The notes under the pieces are model-generated. The model did not search any database. It was not told where the DNA came from and was given only the letters and a program-made list of their open reading frames with translations. Source: Neobacillus niacini (GTDB lineage: Bacteria > Bacillota > Bacilli > Bacillales > Cytobacillaceae). From it: a stretch of 64,000 bases of DNA. The position numbers and the translations under genes were made by a program. Positions 41,943 through 51,031 of this stretch are shown here, piece after piece. How positions within the stretch are numbered: position 1 is the stretch's first letter; each line of letters begins with the position of its first letter. The DNA is taken from positions 124,001 to 188,000 of the forward strand of contig NZ_JAMBOX010000003.1 in assembly GCF_023715785.1 (NCBI RefSeq). Reading direction: 5' to 3'.

Positions 41943-43118
41943 TTAATATACATCACGCAGATAACGGCCTTGCTTTTGCATATCTTTTAGATACGCTTCA
42001 GCCGCGTCACGGTCCATCGAACCTTCTTTTTCTATAAGGGTGATAAGGGCATCATTGACGTCTTTTGCCATACGTTCCTTGTCTCCACAAACAAAGAAAT
42101 AAGCTCCATTTTCAATCCACTCAAATAATTCTTTACTGTGTTCAAGCATTTTATGCTGAACATATACTTTTTGATCGGTATCACGGGAGAAAGCGGCATC
42201 AATTCTGGTTAACACACCATCTTGCTGATATTGCTCCAGCTCATTTTGGTAAAGAAAATCAGTCGCTGCATGCTGGTCTCCAAAAAATAACCATGACCTG
42301 CCGGCCGCTTTATTTACGGCAAGTTCCTGGATAAAGGAACGGAATGGGGCGATGCCTGTCCCTGGTCCAACCATGATGATATCCATGTCTTGGGATTCAG
42401 GCAAATGGAAATGTTTATTGGCCTGAACATAAACCGGTAGCGTATCGCCTTCCCCAACACGTTCAGCACATAAAACCGAACAAACCCCCTTGCGGTCACG
42501 GCCATGAGAGGTATAGCGTACAGCACCAATCGTCAAGTGAACCTCATCCGGATTAGCGGCGATGCTGCTGGCAATCGAATAGAGACGAGGCGTCATTTTT
42601 CTTAACATCGAGACGATTTCTTGGGCAGAAGCTTTCCATGGGCCAAAATCCCGTAACATATCAAGTAAATCACGGCCATAGCAATATTGCTTTAATTGGT
42701 CAGCATTTTCAACCTCTACAAGCTTTTGCAGCTCTTCATTTTCTGTAAACACTGCTGCCTGTTGTAAAATCTTCTTTGTAATCAGTGTAATCTCAAAATA
42801 GTTTGTCAGCGCTTCCTTAAGTGGCAGAGCCTCTCCCTGCTTCCCTACAGTTACAACCGTCTCTTCATCCCATTCCATTTCCATAAGAACGGATGCTACA
42901 AGTTCCGGATCATTAGATGGGACAATTCCAAGCGCATCACCTGGATTATATGAAAGACCTGAGTCTTTTAATGATAACTCAATATGTCTTGTTTCCTTAC
43001 TGGAGCCAGCGCCATTTAAATTAATATTTTTTAGAACCTTTGCTTGAAATGGATTCGTTCTTGAATATGGCGGTTTGTCACTTTTGGCATTTTTCGGGTT
43101 TTCCATAGTTAGTTGCAT
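41943..43118 (-). CDS. CysJ-like sulfite reductase flavoprotein without flavodoxin domain
   Basis: Start ATG 43118 follows TTTTGGAGG with 8 bases. 391 residues. It matches the FAD-binding and ferredoxin-NADP reductase part of CysJ: KETRHIELSLKDSGLSYNPG, FAD motif RLYSIASS, GVCSVLCAERV, NADPH motifs VGPGTGIAPFRSF and YFFVCGDKERMA, and the C-terminal aromatic end GRYLRDVY. Standard CysJ (about 600 residues) has an N-terminal FMN flavodoxin domain, absent here, and no flavodoxin or cysI gene is adjacent. It must pass electrons from NADPH to an external acceptor. Its original terminator appears interrupted by the IS1182-type element. Confidence 0.8.
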   Translation of the reverse strand: MQLTMENPKNAKSDKPPYSRTNPFQAKVLKNINLNGAGSSKETRHIELSLKDSGLSYNPGDALGIVPSNDPELVASVLMEMEWDEETVVTVGKQGEALPLKEALTNYFEITLITKKILQQAAVFTENEELQKLVEVENADQLKQYCYGRDLLDMLRDFGPWKASAQEIVSMLRKMTPRLYSIASSIAANPDEVHLTIGAVRYTSHGRDRKGVCSVLCAERVGEGDTLPVYVQANKHFHLPESQDMDIIMVGPGTGIAPFRSFIQELAVNKAAGRSWLFFGDQHAATDFLYQNELEQYQQDGVLTRIDAAFSRDTDQKVYVQHKMLEHSKELFEWIENGAYFFVCGDKERMAKDVNDALITLIEKEGSMDRDAAEAYLKDMQKQGRYLRDVY

Positions 43119-43340
43119 AATTTTAACCTCCAAAAGTTATATATACATAGGATAGCACAGCACTAGCATATCAGATGTGTAATTTGACACACAATAGTCA
43201 AATTAATGTAATTATTAGCAACCATCATTATAACTTAAGCATTTTTGCAAAATTTGTAGAATGATATTTATTGGGAATTCAAAATAGGTAGAATATAATA
43301 GAATTTGTACCAAAAAATAGGAGTTTAGGAGGTATTTTCC

Positions 43341-44705
43341 TTGAAATTCAAACGGTTTTCGATTGTTTTTGCGCTGATGCTAGTCCTCAGCACCCTCTTT
43401 TCGTCGTTCGTGTCAGCAGAAAGTAATGGTAAGCTTAACCTTGTCGCACTCGGTGATTCTATTACATATGGGTGGAATCTTGAACCAACAACAGATCCCA
43501 ACAATCAGCAACAGCATAAAGGCGCATTTCCATATTTAGTAGGAACGGGTGAATACGTTGTAGGTAAAAATATTAGTGGCGGCGGCTGGACTTCAGAAAA
43601 GCTATTAGAAGAGCTTCAAAAGCCGGAAAATTTGGCCGCGATCAAAAACGCCGATGTTATTACCCTTAACATTGGGAGCAATGATTTTCTTCAAGATGAT
43701 GCTGTTAAGGCAATCCGCAGCAACCCTGCACTTGTTGCCGACCCAGTAATCGGCCCGCAACTTTTAGGCGAGTTGCAGGCCAAAATACCTGTCATTTCAG
43801 GTACATTATCTATAAGTTTGGGTAAAATCATCGACTTAATTAGAAAAACCAATGAAAACAATCCTACAATTATTTTGTATAACATTTACAATCCATTTGC
43901 CAATGGCCTGGCTCTGCTTCATCCTCTTGGGGATTCATTACTTGCTGGTGGACAACCACCTGTTCCGGGTGTTAATACAGCAGTTTATGGGCGTATTGCT
44001 CTAGAAAAAAATGTCCTTTTGGCTGATGCTTTTGCTGCATTTGCTCAGGGATACAACAATAGTACTGGCGAATCAGAATATCTAATTCCACCAACGGATG
44101 TTCACCCTAACGCAAAGGGGCAACAGGTCCTGGCGGGGTTAGCCAATGGAATTTTAGCCCAGGTCGGCCCACTCTCACTTGAGGTAACACCAGCAACAAC
44201 GGAACAAACAGAAGGGCCTGTGACCATAAATGTTAAAACAAATGCCGCAGAGATTGCAAAGTTGGAATGGCTGCAAGGCGAAAAAACGGAAGAGGATTTC
44301 TATGGTGAACAAGGTGGGAACCCGATTACTGATAATAAATTTGATATTACCGAGAACGGGAAATACACCGTTTATCTAATGGATAGACGTGAAAAAAGCA
44401 AATTAGTAGTTTTCGAGGTTACTAACATTAAGAAGGATACCAATATTCCAGGCGATGACGACAACAATAAGCCAACACCGACTCCTGGGGACAATGACAA
44501 GCCAACTCCGACACCTGTCGACAACGGAAGTGCCCAGCCGGCTCCTGTCCCTAGCCCAACACCTGCTTCCACCACTAACAAAGGCGGAAGAAACAGGACA
44601 TTACCTAATACTGCGACTTCCATGTATAATTATTTGGCACTTGGTGGTATTTTGATTTTAGCTGGCGGAGCAGCCTTGGTTAAGCGCAGAAAACAAACAT
44701 TATAA
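43341..44705 (+). CDS. Cell-wall-anchored SGNH/GDSL hydrolase with LPNTA sorting signal
   Basis: Start TTG 43341 follows AGGAGG with 8 bases. 454 residues: signal peptide (about 1-26, cleaved after VSA); SGNH hydrolase domain (about 30-275) with VALGDSITYG (nucleophile Ser), NIGSNDF and DVHPNAKG (Asp/His); an Ig-like region (about 280-365); a Pro/Thr-rich repeat linker (TPTPGDNDKPTPTP); then LPNTA, a hydrophobic helix and KRRKQTL. LPNTA is the type of signal used by class D sortases (LPNTA in B. anthracis SrtC). The hydrolase would be fixed to the wall and act on an extracellular ester or lipid. No sortase gene is in the window. Confidence 0.88.
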   Translation: MKFKRFSIVFALMLVLSTLFSSFVSAESNGKLNLVALGDSITYGWNLEPTTDPNNQQQHKGAFPYLVGTGEYVVGKNISGGGWTSEKLLEELQKPENLAAIKNADVITLNIGSNDFLQDDAVKAIRSNPALVADPVIGPQLLGELQAKIPVISGTLSISLGKIIDLIRKTNENNPTIILYNIYNPFANGLALLHPLGDSLLAGGQPPVPGVNTAVYGRIALEKNVLLADAFAAFAQGYNNSTGESEYLIPPTDVHPNAKGQQVLAGLANGILAQVGPLSLEVTPATTEQTEGPVTINVKTNAAEIAKLEWLQGEKTEEDFYGEQGGNPITDNKFDITENGKYTVYLMDRREKSKLVVFEVTNIKKDTNIPGDDDNNKPTPTPGDNDKPTPTPVDNGSAQPAPVPSPTPASTTNKGGRNRTLPNTATSMYNYLALGGILILAGGAALVKRRKQTL

Positions 44706-44709
44706 AAAC

Positions 44710-44750
44710 AGACAAAATCAGGGATTTAGGTTCCCTGATTTTGTCTATTA
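44710..44750. terminator. Terminator after the GDSL hydrolase gene
   Basis: AGACAAAATCAGGGA-7-TCCCTGATTTTGTCT, perfect 15-bp stem. Confidence 0.85.
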
Positions 44751-44824
44751 ATTCAGCTATTTTTTCACGTTTTGCACTCCATAAGAGAGCCCGTTTCTTT
44801 TAACACTTGCCTCTTTTCTAATGC

Positions 44825-45754
44825 TTAGATATTCTTTTGTTTTCCTTCTACATCACGTTCTACTTTCATTTTTGTAACAGGTAGATAGCCTTGTTCTTTT
44901 AATAAAGTTGTTTGGACTTCATCTGACATTAAATAGTCAAGGAATGCTTTTGCAAGTTCTGTCGGCTCACCCTTAGTATAGGAGTGTTGGTATGCCCACA
45001 CAGGGAATTTACCAGATTGAACGTTTTCTGCTTTTGCTTCTACTCCATCGATGGCCAAAGGTGTTACAGAATCATCTGTAAAATAGGAGAATGCAAGGTA
45101 TCCAATGGCTCCTTCAGTCTCGCTAATGATCTTTTTAACTGTGTTTGAAGAATCTTCTGTAATCCCTTCCGCTGGTGTAGCACCATCCAAGGCAAACTTG
45201 TTGAAGATTGCTCTTGTACCAGAAGAGTCAGGACGGTTTACTAGAACGATTTTTTGATCCTCTCCGCCAAGTTCTTTCCAGTTAGTGATTTTCCCAGTGA
45301 AAACTTTAATCAAATCGTCTTTTTTAATATCCTTAATCCCTACTTTAGGGTTAACAGCTGCAGTCATACCAACTACGGCCACTTTATGGTCAACAAGTTC
45401 TTCTGCCGGAATTCCTTCTTTTTCCTCAGCAAAAACGTCTGAGTTCCCAATTTGTACTGACCCTTCTGCAACCTGTGATAAACCTGTACCAGAACCGCCC
45501 GCATTTACTTGAATATCAACCTTCGGATTTTCTGCCATAAATTCTTCAGCTGCAGCTGCTACTAATGGTTGCATTGCAGATGAGCCGGAAATAACTAGAG
45601 AACCAGATAGTTCTTGCTTTTCTTCGGTTTTCGGTGTTTCTTTGCTGGCATTGCCTTCTGACTTCTCATTTGAAGTACCGCTTCCGCAAGCAGCCATGAT
45701 GATCATGAGGGCCGAAAGTAATGTAAGCAGGCTTAGATGTTTTAGACGTTTCAT
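44825..45754 (-). CDS. pstS: Phosphate-binding lipoprotein PstS (second copy)
   Basis: 309 residues. Lipoprotein signal with lipobox MAAC (Cys about 22), a short linker, then the PBP domain: SGSLVISGSSAMQPLVAAAA, VNAGGSGTGLSQVAEG, VNRPDSSGTRAIFNKF and GAIGYLAFSYF. It binds phosphate outside the membrane for the Pst ABC transporter. By eye its mature part is almost the same as the PstS at 51032-51949, so one arose by recent duplication. It stands alone, divergent from the phoP-like gene, behind its own Pho box. ATG 45754 behind GGGAGG. Confidence 0.92.
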   Translation of the reverse strand: MKRLKHLSLLTLLSALMIIMAACGSGTSNEKSEGNASKETPKTEEKQELSGSLVISGSSAMQPLVAAAAEEFMAENPKVDIQVNAGGSGTGLSQVAEGSVQIGNSDVFAEEKEGIPAEELVDHKVAVVGMTAAVNPKVGIKDIKKDDLIKVFTGKITNWKELGGEDQKIVLVNRPDSSGTRAIFNKFALDGATPAEGITEDSSNTVKKIISETEGAIGYLAFSYFTDDSVTPLAIDGVEAKAENVQSGKFPVWAYQHSYTKGEPTELAKAFLDYLMSDEVQTTLLKEQGYLPVTKMKVERDVEGKQKNI

Positions 45755-45819
45755 TTGAAAAAATTCCTCCCGTTAATTCCTAGTTTTTTAGATTGCTATT
45801 TTTCTTACGGTTTTAACTA

Positions 45820-45858
45820 TATAACAACATTATTAATTGAGTGTTAATTAAATATAAA
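45820..45858 (-). promoter_or_regulatory. Pho box of the solitary pstS gene
   Basis: Read on the minus strand: TTTATA, TTAACA, TTAATA, GTTATA, each separated by 5 bases (11-bp pitch, 39 bp in all), ending 65 bases before the pstS start codon. Confidence 0.7.
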
Positions 45859-45954
45859 GTAGAAATAAATTGGTTGTAAAAAATATGTAAAGTCTAGTGA
45901 TACCAAAATAAAGATAGAAACCCCTGCCTAGATCCGCTACATAATTAATAAATC

Positions 45955-45993
45955 TTTACATTCACTTAATAAAGGGTTAACGATTGTTTAATA
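45955..45993 (+). promoter_or_regulatory. Pho box of the phoP-like gene
   Basis: TTTACA (45955), TTAATA (45966), TTAACG (45977), TTAATA (45988), exact 11-bp pitch. It is the best of the arrays in this window and suggests autoregulation of the response regulator. The pstS and phoP-like Pho boxes lie about 96 bp apart, back to back. Confidence 0.75.
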
Positions 45994-46101
45994 ATATGGA
46001 AATTGATAAGTATCTGAATATTTTTTTACTACCTGAGTTTCTTCGAACTGCTTCATTTGGATGAAGCAGGGGAAAAAGCATGCGTGTTGCGGAGGGGTAA
46101 T

Positions 46102-46818
46102 ATGAAACGTAAAATTCTTGTAGTCGATGATGAACCTTCTATTGTTACTTTACTTCAATATAATTTGGAGCAGGCAGGTTTTGAAGTCATCATGGCAATG
46201 GATGGGGAAGCGGGAAAAACAATAGTAATAACGGAATCACCTGATCTCATTATTTTAGATGTCATGCTTCCCAAATTAGATGGAATGGAAGTATGCAGGC
46301 AGCTTAGGCAAGAAAAGATCAAGACTCCAATTTTAATGTTGACAGCTAAAGACAGCGAGCTTGATAAAATATTAGGTCTTGAGTTTGGTGCTGATGACTA
46401 TATGGTTAAACCCTTTAGTCCTAGAGAGGTGGTTGCTAGAGTAAAAGCTATTCTTAGACGGGTACAGCTTCAACCTGAACATGGAAATAACACAGAATTG
46501 GAAGAGTCGCAAATAATAGTTGGTGAATTAATCATCTATCCCGACAAATATGAAGCTCGCTTCCAAGATCATCTATTAGAATTGACACTAAAGGAATTTG
46601 AACTCCTCCTTCATCTTGCAAAAAATAAGAACAGAATACAATCTCGAGACCAATTGCTTAACGCTGTTTGGAATTATGAGGTTTCCGGGGATTCTAGAAT
46701 TGTAGATGTTCACATCTCTCATTTAAGAGATAAGATTGAAGAGGACACAAGAAGACCAGTCTATATAAAAACGTTTCGCGGAGTTGGGTATAGATTAGAA
46801 GAACCAAAAGAAAAATGA
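46102..46818 (+). CDS. phoP: PhoP-like OmpR-family response regulator without adjacent kinase
   Basis: ATG 46102 follows GGAGGGG; an upstream in-frame ATG at 46057 lacks a site. 238 residues: receiver (about 1-120; DDEPS, phospho-acceptor LIILDVMLPKLDGMEV, MVKPFSPREVVARVKA) and winged-helix DNA-binding domain (about 135-235; LTLKEFELLLHLAKN, VDVHISHLRDKIEED, TFRGVGYRLE). Closest in type to PhoP of B. subtilis. A phoR kinase gene would be expected next, but a terminator and phoU follow instead. A kinase elsewhere must serve it, and a second phoP near phoR may exist. The Pho box upstream indicates positive feedback. Confidence 0.82.
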   Translation: MKRKILVVDDEPSIVTLLQYNLEQAGFEVIMAMDGEAGKTIVITESPDLIILDVMLPKLDGMEVCRQLRQEKIKTPILMLTAKDSELDKILGLEFGADDYMVKPFSPREVVARVKAILRRVQLQPEHGNNTELEESQIIVGELIIYPDKYEARFQDHLLELTLKEFELLLHLAKNKNRIQSRDQLLNAVWNYEVSGDSRIVDVHISHLRDKIEEDTRRPVYIKTFRGVGYRLEEPKEK

Positions 46819-46866
46819 ATTAATTGGGAGCAAATGAAGGCTGGAATATTTGTGTTAATACTTTTT

Positions 46867-46912
46867 AAAGGCTGTCAAACCTCTTGCAAATCGGTTCGGC
46901 AGCCTTTATATA
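46867..46912. terminator. Hairpin between phoP-like gene and phoU
   Basis: AAAGGCTG...CAGCCTTT between the convergent genes; T-runs are short, so it is a moderate terminator. Confidence 0.5.
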
Positions 46913-46920
46913 TGCTTGGA

Positions 46921-47580
46921 TTATTCATTTAAGTTGGAAAGTTTTCCAGTCACAAGGTAGACAACATGCTCTGCAATGTTAGTCGCATGATCCGCAACCC
47001 GCTCTATATATCTGCATACGAAAGCTAACTGGGTAATTTGATTTGTTTTATCTGGGCTTTGCTGGAGATAACCCATAAGTTCTTTTATTAATATGCCGTA
47101 CATTTCATCCACTTTGTCATCCTTCGCAGCAGATTTTTTTGCTAATTCTACGTCCTCTTTTAAGAACGCTGTTAATGAATCGCTTAACATTTCTAGCGCA
47201 ATATTCATCATTTTGGGAATGTCGATAATTTCCTTTATGAGCTTTTCGTTGCCAATATGCAAGGTTGACTTAGCAATATTTACGGCATTATCCGCAATTC
47301 GTTCTACTTCTGAAGAAATTTTTATCGCAACGATAATTTCTCTAAGGTCCCTTGCGACAGGTGATTCCATGGCGGTTAAAACAATGGCTTTATTGTTTAT
47401 TTCATGTTCCAAATCATCAATGACTGTATCGTTTTGAATAATTTCCTTTGCCTTCTCAAGATCTTGATGAATGAGGGTGTTGATACTTTCTTTAATAGCA
47501 GTCTCTGATTTCCGAGCCATCTCGATTAACATATCGTCTAGTTGCTTTAAATTATTATCGAAATTTGATCTTGTATTCAT
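46921..47580 (-). CDS. phoU: PhoU phosphate signalling protein
   Basis: ATG 47580 follows AAAGGGGTGACC; the longer upstream frame overlaps pstB. 219 residues, all helical, two PhoU repeats (about 15-105 and 115-205), each with the E/D-rich metal motif: EVERIADNAVNIAKST and YIERVADHATNIAEHV. PhoU links PstB activity to the PhoR/PhoP system and restrains phosphate uptake. Last gene of the pst operon, 13 bases after pstB. Confidence 0.92.
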   Translation of the reverse strand: MNTRSNFDNNLKQLDDMLIEMARKSETAIKESINTLIHQDLEKAKEIIQNDTVIDDLEHEINNKAIVLTAMESPVARDLREIIVAIKISSEVERIADNAVNIAKSTLHIGNEKLIKEIIDIPKMMNIALEMLSDSLTAFLKEDVELAKKSAAKDDKVDEMYGILIKELMGYLQQSPDKTNQITQLAFVCRYIERVADHATNIAEHVVYLVTGKLSNLNE

Positions 47581-47593
47581 ATGGTCACCCCTT

Positions 47594-48367
47594 TTATCCA
47601 AATCTACCTGAAATATAACCCTCTGTACGTTCATCCGCAGGGTTCGAAAAAATCGTTGATGTGTCATCAAGCTCAATCAGTTCACCCATTAAAAAGAATG
47701 CGGTTTTATCCGATACCCTTGAAGCTTGCTGCATATTGTGCGTAACTATAACAATTGTATATTTTTCTTTAAGATTTAGAATCAGTTCTTCAATTTTTAA
47801 TGTTGAGATCGGATCTAATGCAGATGTAGGCTCGTCCATTAATAAGACATCAGGCTTTGTCGCAAGTGCTCTGGCAATGCATAGCCTTTGCTGCTGCCCA
47901 CCGGAAAGACCGAGAGCAGGTGTATGTAAACGATCCTTCACCTCATCCCACAACGCTACATCCATCAATGATTTCGTGACAATCTCATCGAGATGGGTTT
48001 TTCTTTTCGTTCCATGAATTCTCGGACCGTACGCGACATTATCATAAATCGACTGTGGAAATGGATTTCCCTTTTGGAAAACCATCCCCACATTTTTTCG
48101 CAATTCCACAAGGTCTAGTTTTTCATTTAAAATATTTTGACCATTGTAATTAATTTCTCCTGTCATCTTTACATTTGGAACATAATTAATCATCAAGTTC
48201 AAAGTTTTAATAAAGGTTGACTTTCCGCAACCTGACGGGCCTATGATCGCCGTTACCTCTTTTTTGTTTATCGGAAAATGAATCTTTTTTAGCGCATGAT
48301 GATTCCCATACCATAAATTTAAATCCTTTATATCAAAAACCGTTCTCGCCGTTGTAATGGTAGACAC
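47594..48367 (-). CDS. pstB: Phosphate ABC transporter ATPase PstB (second)
   Basis: 257 residues. Walker [10 protein letters not shown] (43-51 region), signature [16 protein letters not shown], Walker [14 protein letters not shown] and H-loop [14 protein letters not shown]; ends GYISGRFG, as PstB proteins do. It starts 12 bases after the first pstB, matching the pstBA-pstBB pair of B. subtilis. ATG 48367 behind GGGAGGGAACAGCG. It energises phosphate import through PstCA. Confidence 0.93.
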   Translation of the reverse strand: MSTITTARTVFDIKDLNLWYGNHHALKKIHFPINKKEVTAIIGPSGCGKSTFIKTLNLMINYVPNVKMTGEINYNGQNILNEKLDLVELRKNVGMVFQKGNPFPQSIYDNVAYGPRIHGTKRKTHLDEIVTKSLMDVALWDEVKDRLHTPALGLSGGQQQRLCIARALATKPDVLLMDEPTSALDPISTLKIEELILNLKEKYTIVIVTHNMQQASRVSDKTAFFLMGELIELDDTSTIFSNPADERTEGYISGRFG

Positions 48368-48379
48368 GCTGTTCCCTCC

Positions 48380-49138
48380 CTATCCGAACCGTCCTGAAAT
48401 ATATTCTTCCGTCTTTTGATTGGAAGGATTGGTAAAAATTTTTTCTGTGACATCATATTCCATTAAATCACCGGATAAAAAGAATGCTGTTTTATCGGAA
48501 ATACGCGATGCTTGCCCCATGTTATGGGTAACAATAATGATCGAATATTCCTTTTTTAACTCAATAATCAATTCTTCTACCTTGGCATTGGAAATCGGGT
48601 CGAGCGCAGAAGATGGCTCATCAAGGAGCACCACTGTCGGTTTCATCGCAATTGTCCTCGCTATACAAAGACGCTGCTGCTGTCCACCTGAGAGGGATAA
48701 TGCTGATTTGTGAAGACGGTCCTTTACTTCATCCCATAATGCCGCTTTCCGCAAGCTTTCCTCCACTATTTCATCTAACTGGCTCTTCTTTTTTATCCGA
48801 TTATATTTTAAAGCGTGGGTAATATTATCATAGATCGATTTAGGGAATGGATTGGGTTTTTGAAAAACCATCCCAATTTCTTTTCGTAATGCGACTACAT
48901 TCATTTGGTCGGATAATAAATTGAGATCTTCATAAATGATTTCACCTTCAGCCCTTGCTCCGGGAATTAAATCATTCATTCGATTAATCGTCCGTAAAAA
49001 TGTTGACTTTCCACAGCCTGAAGGTCCGATTAGTGCTGTAATCGCATTTTTTTCAACATCCATTGAAATGCCATTCACTGCCCGTTTATCACCATAATAA
49101 ATCTCTAGGTTTCTCACTTGTAAAATATTTTCACTCAA
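48380..49138 (-). CDS. pstB: Phosphate ABC transporter ATPase PstB (first)
   Basis: Start TTG 49138 (L of [20 protein letters not shown]) with GGTGG nine bases upstream; the ATG-type starts further up lie inside pstA. 252 residues: Walker [24 protein letters not shown], Walker [27 protein letters not shown], end EYISGRFG. Clearly paralogous to the next pstB but with a different helical subdomain ([20 protein letters not shown]). A homodimer or a mixed dimer with the second PstB is possible. Confidence 0.92.
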   Translation of the reverse strand: MSENILQVRNLEIYYGDKRAVNGISMDVEKNAITALIGPSGCGKSTFLRTINRMNDLIPGARAEGEIIYEDLNLLSDQMNVVALRKEIGMVFQKPNPFPKSIYDNITHALKYNRIKKKSQLDEIVEESLRKAALWDEVKDRLHKSALSLSGGQQQRLCIARTIAMKPTVVLLDEPSSALDPISNAKVEELIIELKKEYSIIIVTHNMGQASRISDKTAFFLSGDLMEYDVTEKIFTNPSNQKTEEYISGRFG

Positions 49139-49154
49139 ATGCTCCCACCACCCT

Positions 49155-50042
49155 TTATTTCGTAGCCGTGATCCTTTTATGAATTCGGGTGCCAATCCAC
49201 CTTGCCAGTAAATTAAATAGTAAAACAGAAATGACTAAGACAGCAGCCGATCCATTTGAAACCTCTTCGATATCAGGAATTAACCCTTGAGTATTAACGG
49301 ACCAAATATGGACAGCAAGTGTTTCTGCAGGACGGAAGATATTTAAAGGCGACCGTTCCGAAAATGGGTTCCAATCCAAATAATTCAATCTTGGTGTGGA
49401 AAGACCCGCTGTAAATAATAGTGCTGCCGCTTCACCAAAAACGCGTCCTGATGCAAGAATCGCCCCCGTTAAAATCGATGGAAAAGCACTTGGCAAAAGA
49501 ATCGTTTTGATTGTATGCCAATGAGTAATTCCGAGGGCAAGACTTCCCTCCTTCAATTCACGCGGTACCGACCGGATGGCGTCCTCACTGACACGTACCA
49601 GCACAGGAAGGTTAAATACTGTCAGCGCCAAGGCCCCTCCTAAAATGGTATATCCCCAACCAGTTAAATTCACAAACATCAATAGGCCAAACATTCCGAT
49701 GACAATGGACGGAAGCGAAGATAAAACCTCAATACAAGACCGAATAGTATTCGTAACCTTTCCCGGCTTCGCATACTCAGCCATATATATCCCGCCGCCT
49801 AAACCAAGCGGTACGGAAATAATCATGGTTAAAACCAAGATATAAAATGAGTTAAATAATTGGTCCCGAATTCCGCCGCCGGCACGGACATTACTGGATG
49901 GTGATGTTAAAAAGTCCAAAGATATATGGGTTAAACCCTTCACCAAAATATAGGAAAATAATCCGACTAATATGGATACGATGATGACAGCTATAACAAT
50001 AAATACACCTGTTGCAATCCGATCTGCCGATTTGCTGGTCAT
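49155..50042 (-). CDS. pstA: Phosphate ABC transporter permease PstA
   Basis: ATG 50042 follows AAGGAGG; it overlaps the pstC stop by 4 bases (ATGA). 295 residues, six helices. The BPD_transp_1 EAA loop is [20 protein letters not shown] followed by [13 protein letters not shown]. Forms the membrane channel with PstC. It carries a cytoplasmic basic tail, [10 protein letters not shown]. Confidence 0.93.
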   Translation of the reverse strand: MTSKSADRIATGVFIVIAVIIVSILVGLFSYILVKGLTHISLDFLTSPSSNVRAGGGIRDQLFNSFYILVLTMIISVPLGLGGGIYMAEYAKPGKVTNTIRSCIEVLSSLPSIVIGMFGLLMFVNLTGWGYTILGGALALTVFNLPVLVRVSEDAIRSVPRELKEGSLALGITHWHTIKTILLPSAFPSILTGAILASGRVFGEAAALLFTAGLSTPRLNYLDWNPFSERSPLNIFRPAETLAVHIWSVNTQGLIPDIEEVSNGSAAVLVISVLLFNLLARWIGTRIHKRITATK

Positions 50043-50962
50043 TGCATTTTCCTCCTTGATGAAAAATAGCGAATGAGGATGATAAATACGAACGACATGA
50101 TTAAAAGAATTAAGCCCATCGACCACAGAGTATTATTTTCTACGCTTCCGTAAGTAGTATGACCCATATTTAATGTAATGATTGTGGTTAACGTCGCCGA
50201 GGCATCAAGGAAGCTTGATGGCAAATCCCTTACATTCCCTATAACCATTTGGACTGCTAACGCCTCCCCAAATGCACGGGCCATTCCAAGAATAACGGCT
50301 GTTAAAAGCGTGGGCAATCCTGCAGGAATTAATACTTTTCGAATCGTTTGCCAGCGAGTCGCCCCTAACGCATAGGAACCTTCACGGAGACTTTTAGGCA
50401 GTGAACTCATTGCATCCGTTGCAATACTCGTAATCGTCGGTAAAATCATAATGGAAAGAACAATCGTTCCTGCTAATAAGCTAAACCCAAGCCCGCCTAT
50501 ATTTTCTCTTATAAAGGGAACTAACACCGAAAGCCCGATAAACCCGTAAACAACAGATGGAATCCCAACCAGAAGTTCAATCACGGGCTGCAGGATCTTT
50601 TTTCCCCACGAAGGAGCAATTTCTGTCATAAAAATCGCTGCGCCAATCCCCAGCGGTGCTGCAACTAATGCTGAGAGGAAGGTGACAGCAAATGAGCCAA
50701 AAATAAACGGAAATGCGCCATATTCCGGATTTGCTTTATTAGTTGGATTCCACTTTGTGCTAGTTATGAATTCAATCGGACTGACACCGTTCTTAATAAA
50801 CGACTGAAGACCCTTGGTACCTAAGAAAATGGTTATGGATATCGTAACGGAAATCATAATCACCGCGCATAAGATCACGAGAACCTTCCCACGCATTTCA
50901 TTTCCTAATCCATTTTTTCCTGATTTCAATAATCGGTCCTTTGCAGGCATTATTTTTTCCAT
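50039..50962 (-). CDS. pstC: Phosphate ABC transporter permease PstC
   Basis: 307 residues from ATG 50962 (GGGGGGG upstream with long spacing; ATG 50950 is an alternative). Six helices, a periplasm-like first loop (about 55-90) and the EAA motif DAMSSLPKSLREGSYALGAT followed by RWQTIRKVLIPAG. Arg and Glu residues in the membrane part (ATRW, MTEIAP) are those associated with phosphate translocation. 69 bases after pstS; translationally coupled to pstA. Confidence 0.93.
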   Translation of the reverse strand: MEKIMPAKDRLLKSGKNGLGNEMRGKVLVILCAVIMISVTISITIFLGTKGLQSFIKNGVSPIEFITSTKWNPTNKANPEYGAFPFIFGSFAVTFLSALVAAPLGIGAAIFMTEIAPSWGKKILQPVIELLVGIPSVVYGFIGLSVLVPFIRENIGGLGFSLLAGTIVLSIMILPTITSIATDAMSSLPKSLREGSYALGATRWQTIRKVLIPAGLPTLLTAVILGMARAFGEALAVQMVIGNVRDLPSSFLDASATLTTIITLNMGHTTYGSVENNTLWSMGLILLIMSFVFIILIRYFSSRRKMQ

Positions 50963-51031
50963 AATGCACCCATCCCCCCCTTTATGACTTAATAGGGGTA
51001 AATGCTTTTATTGCATTTACCCTTTCCATTT

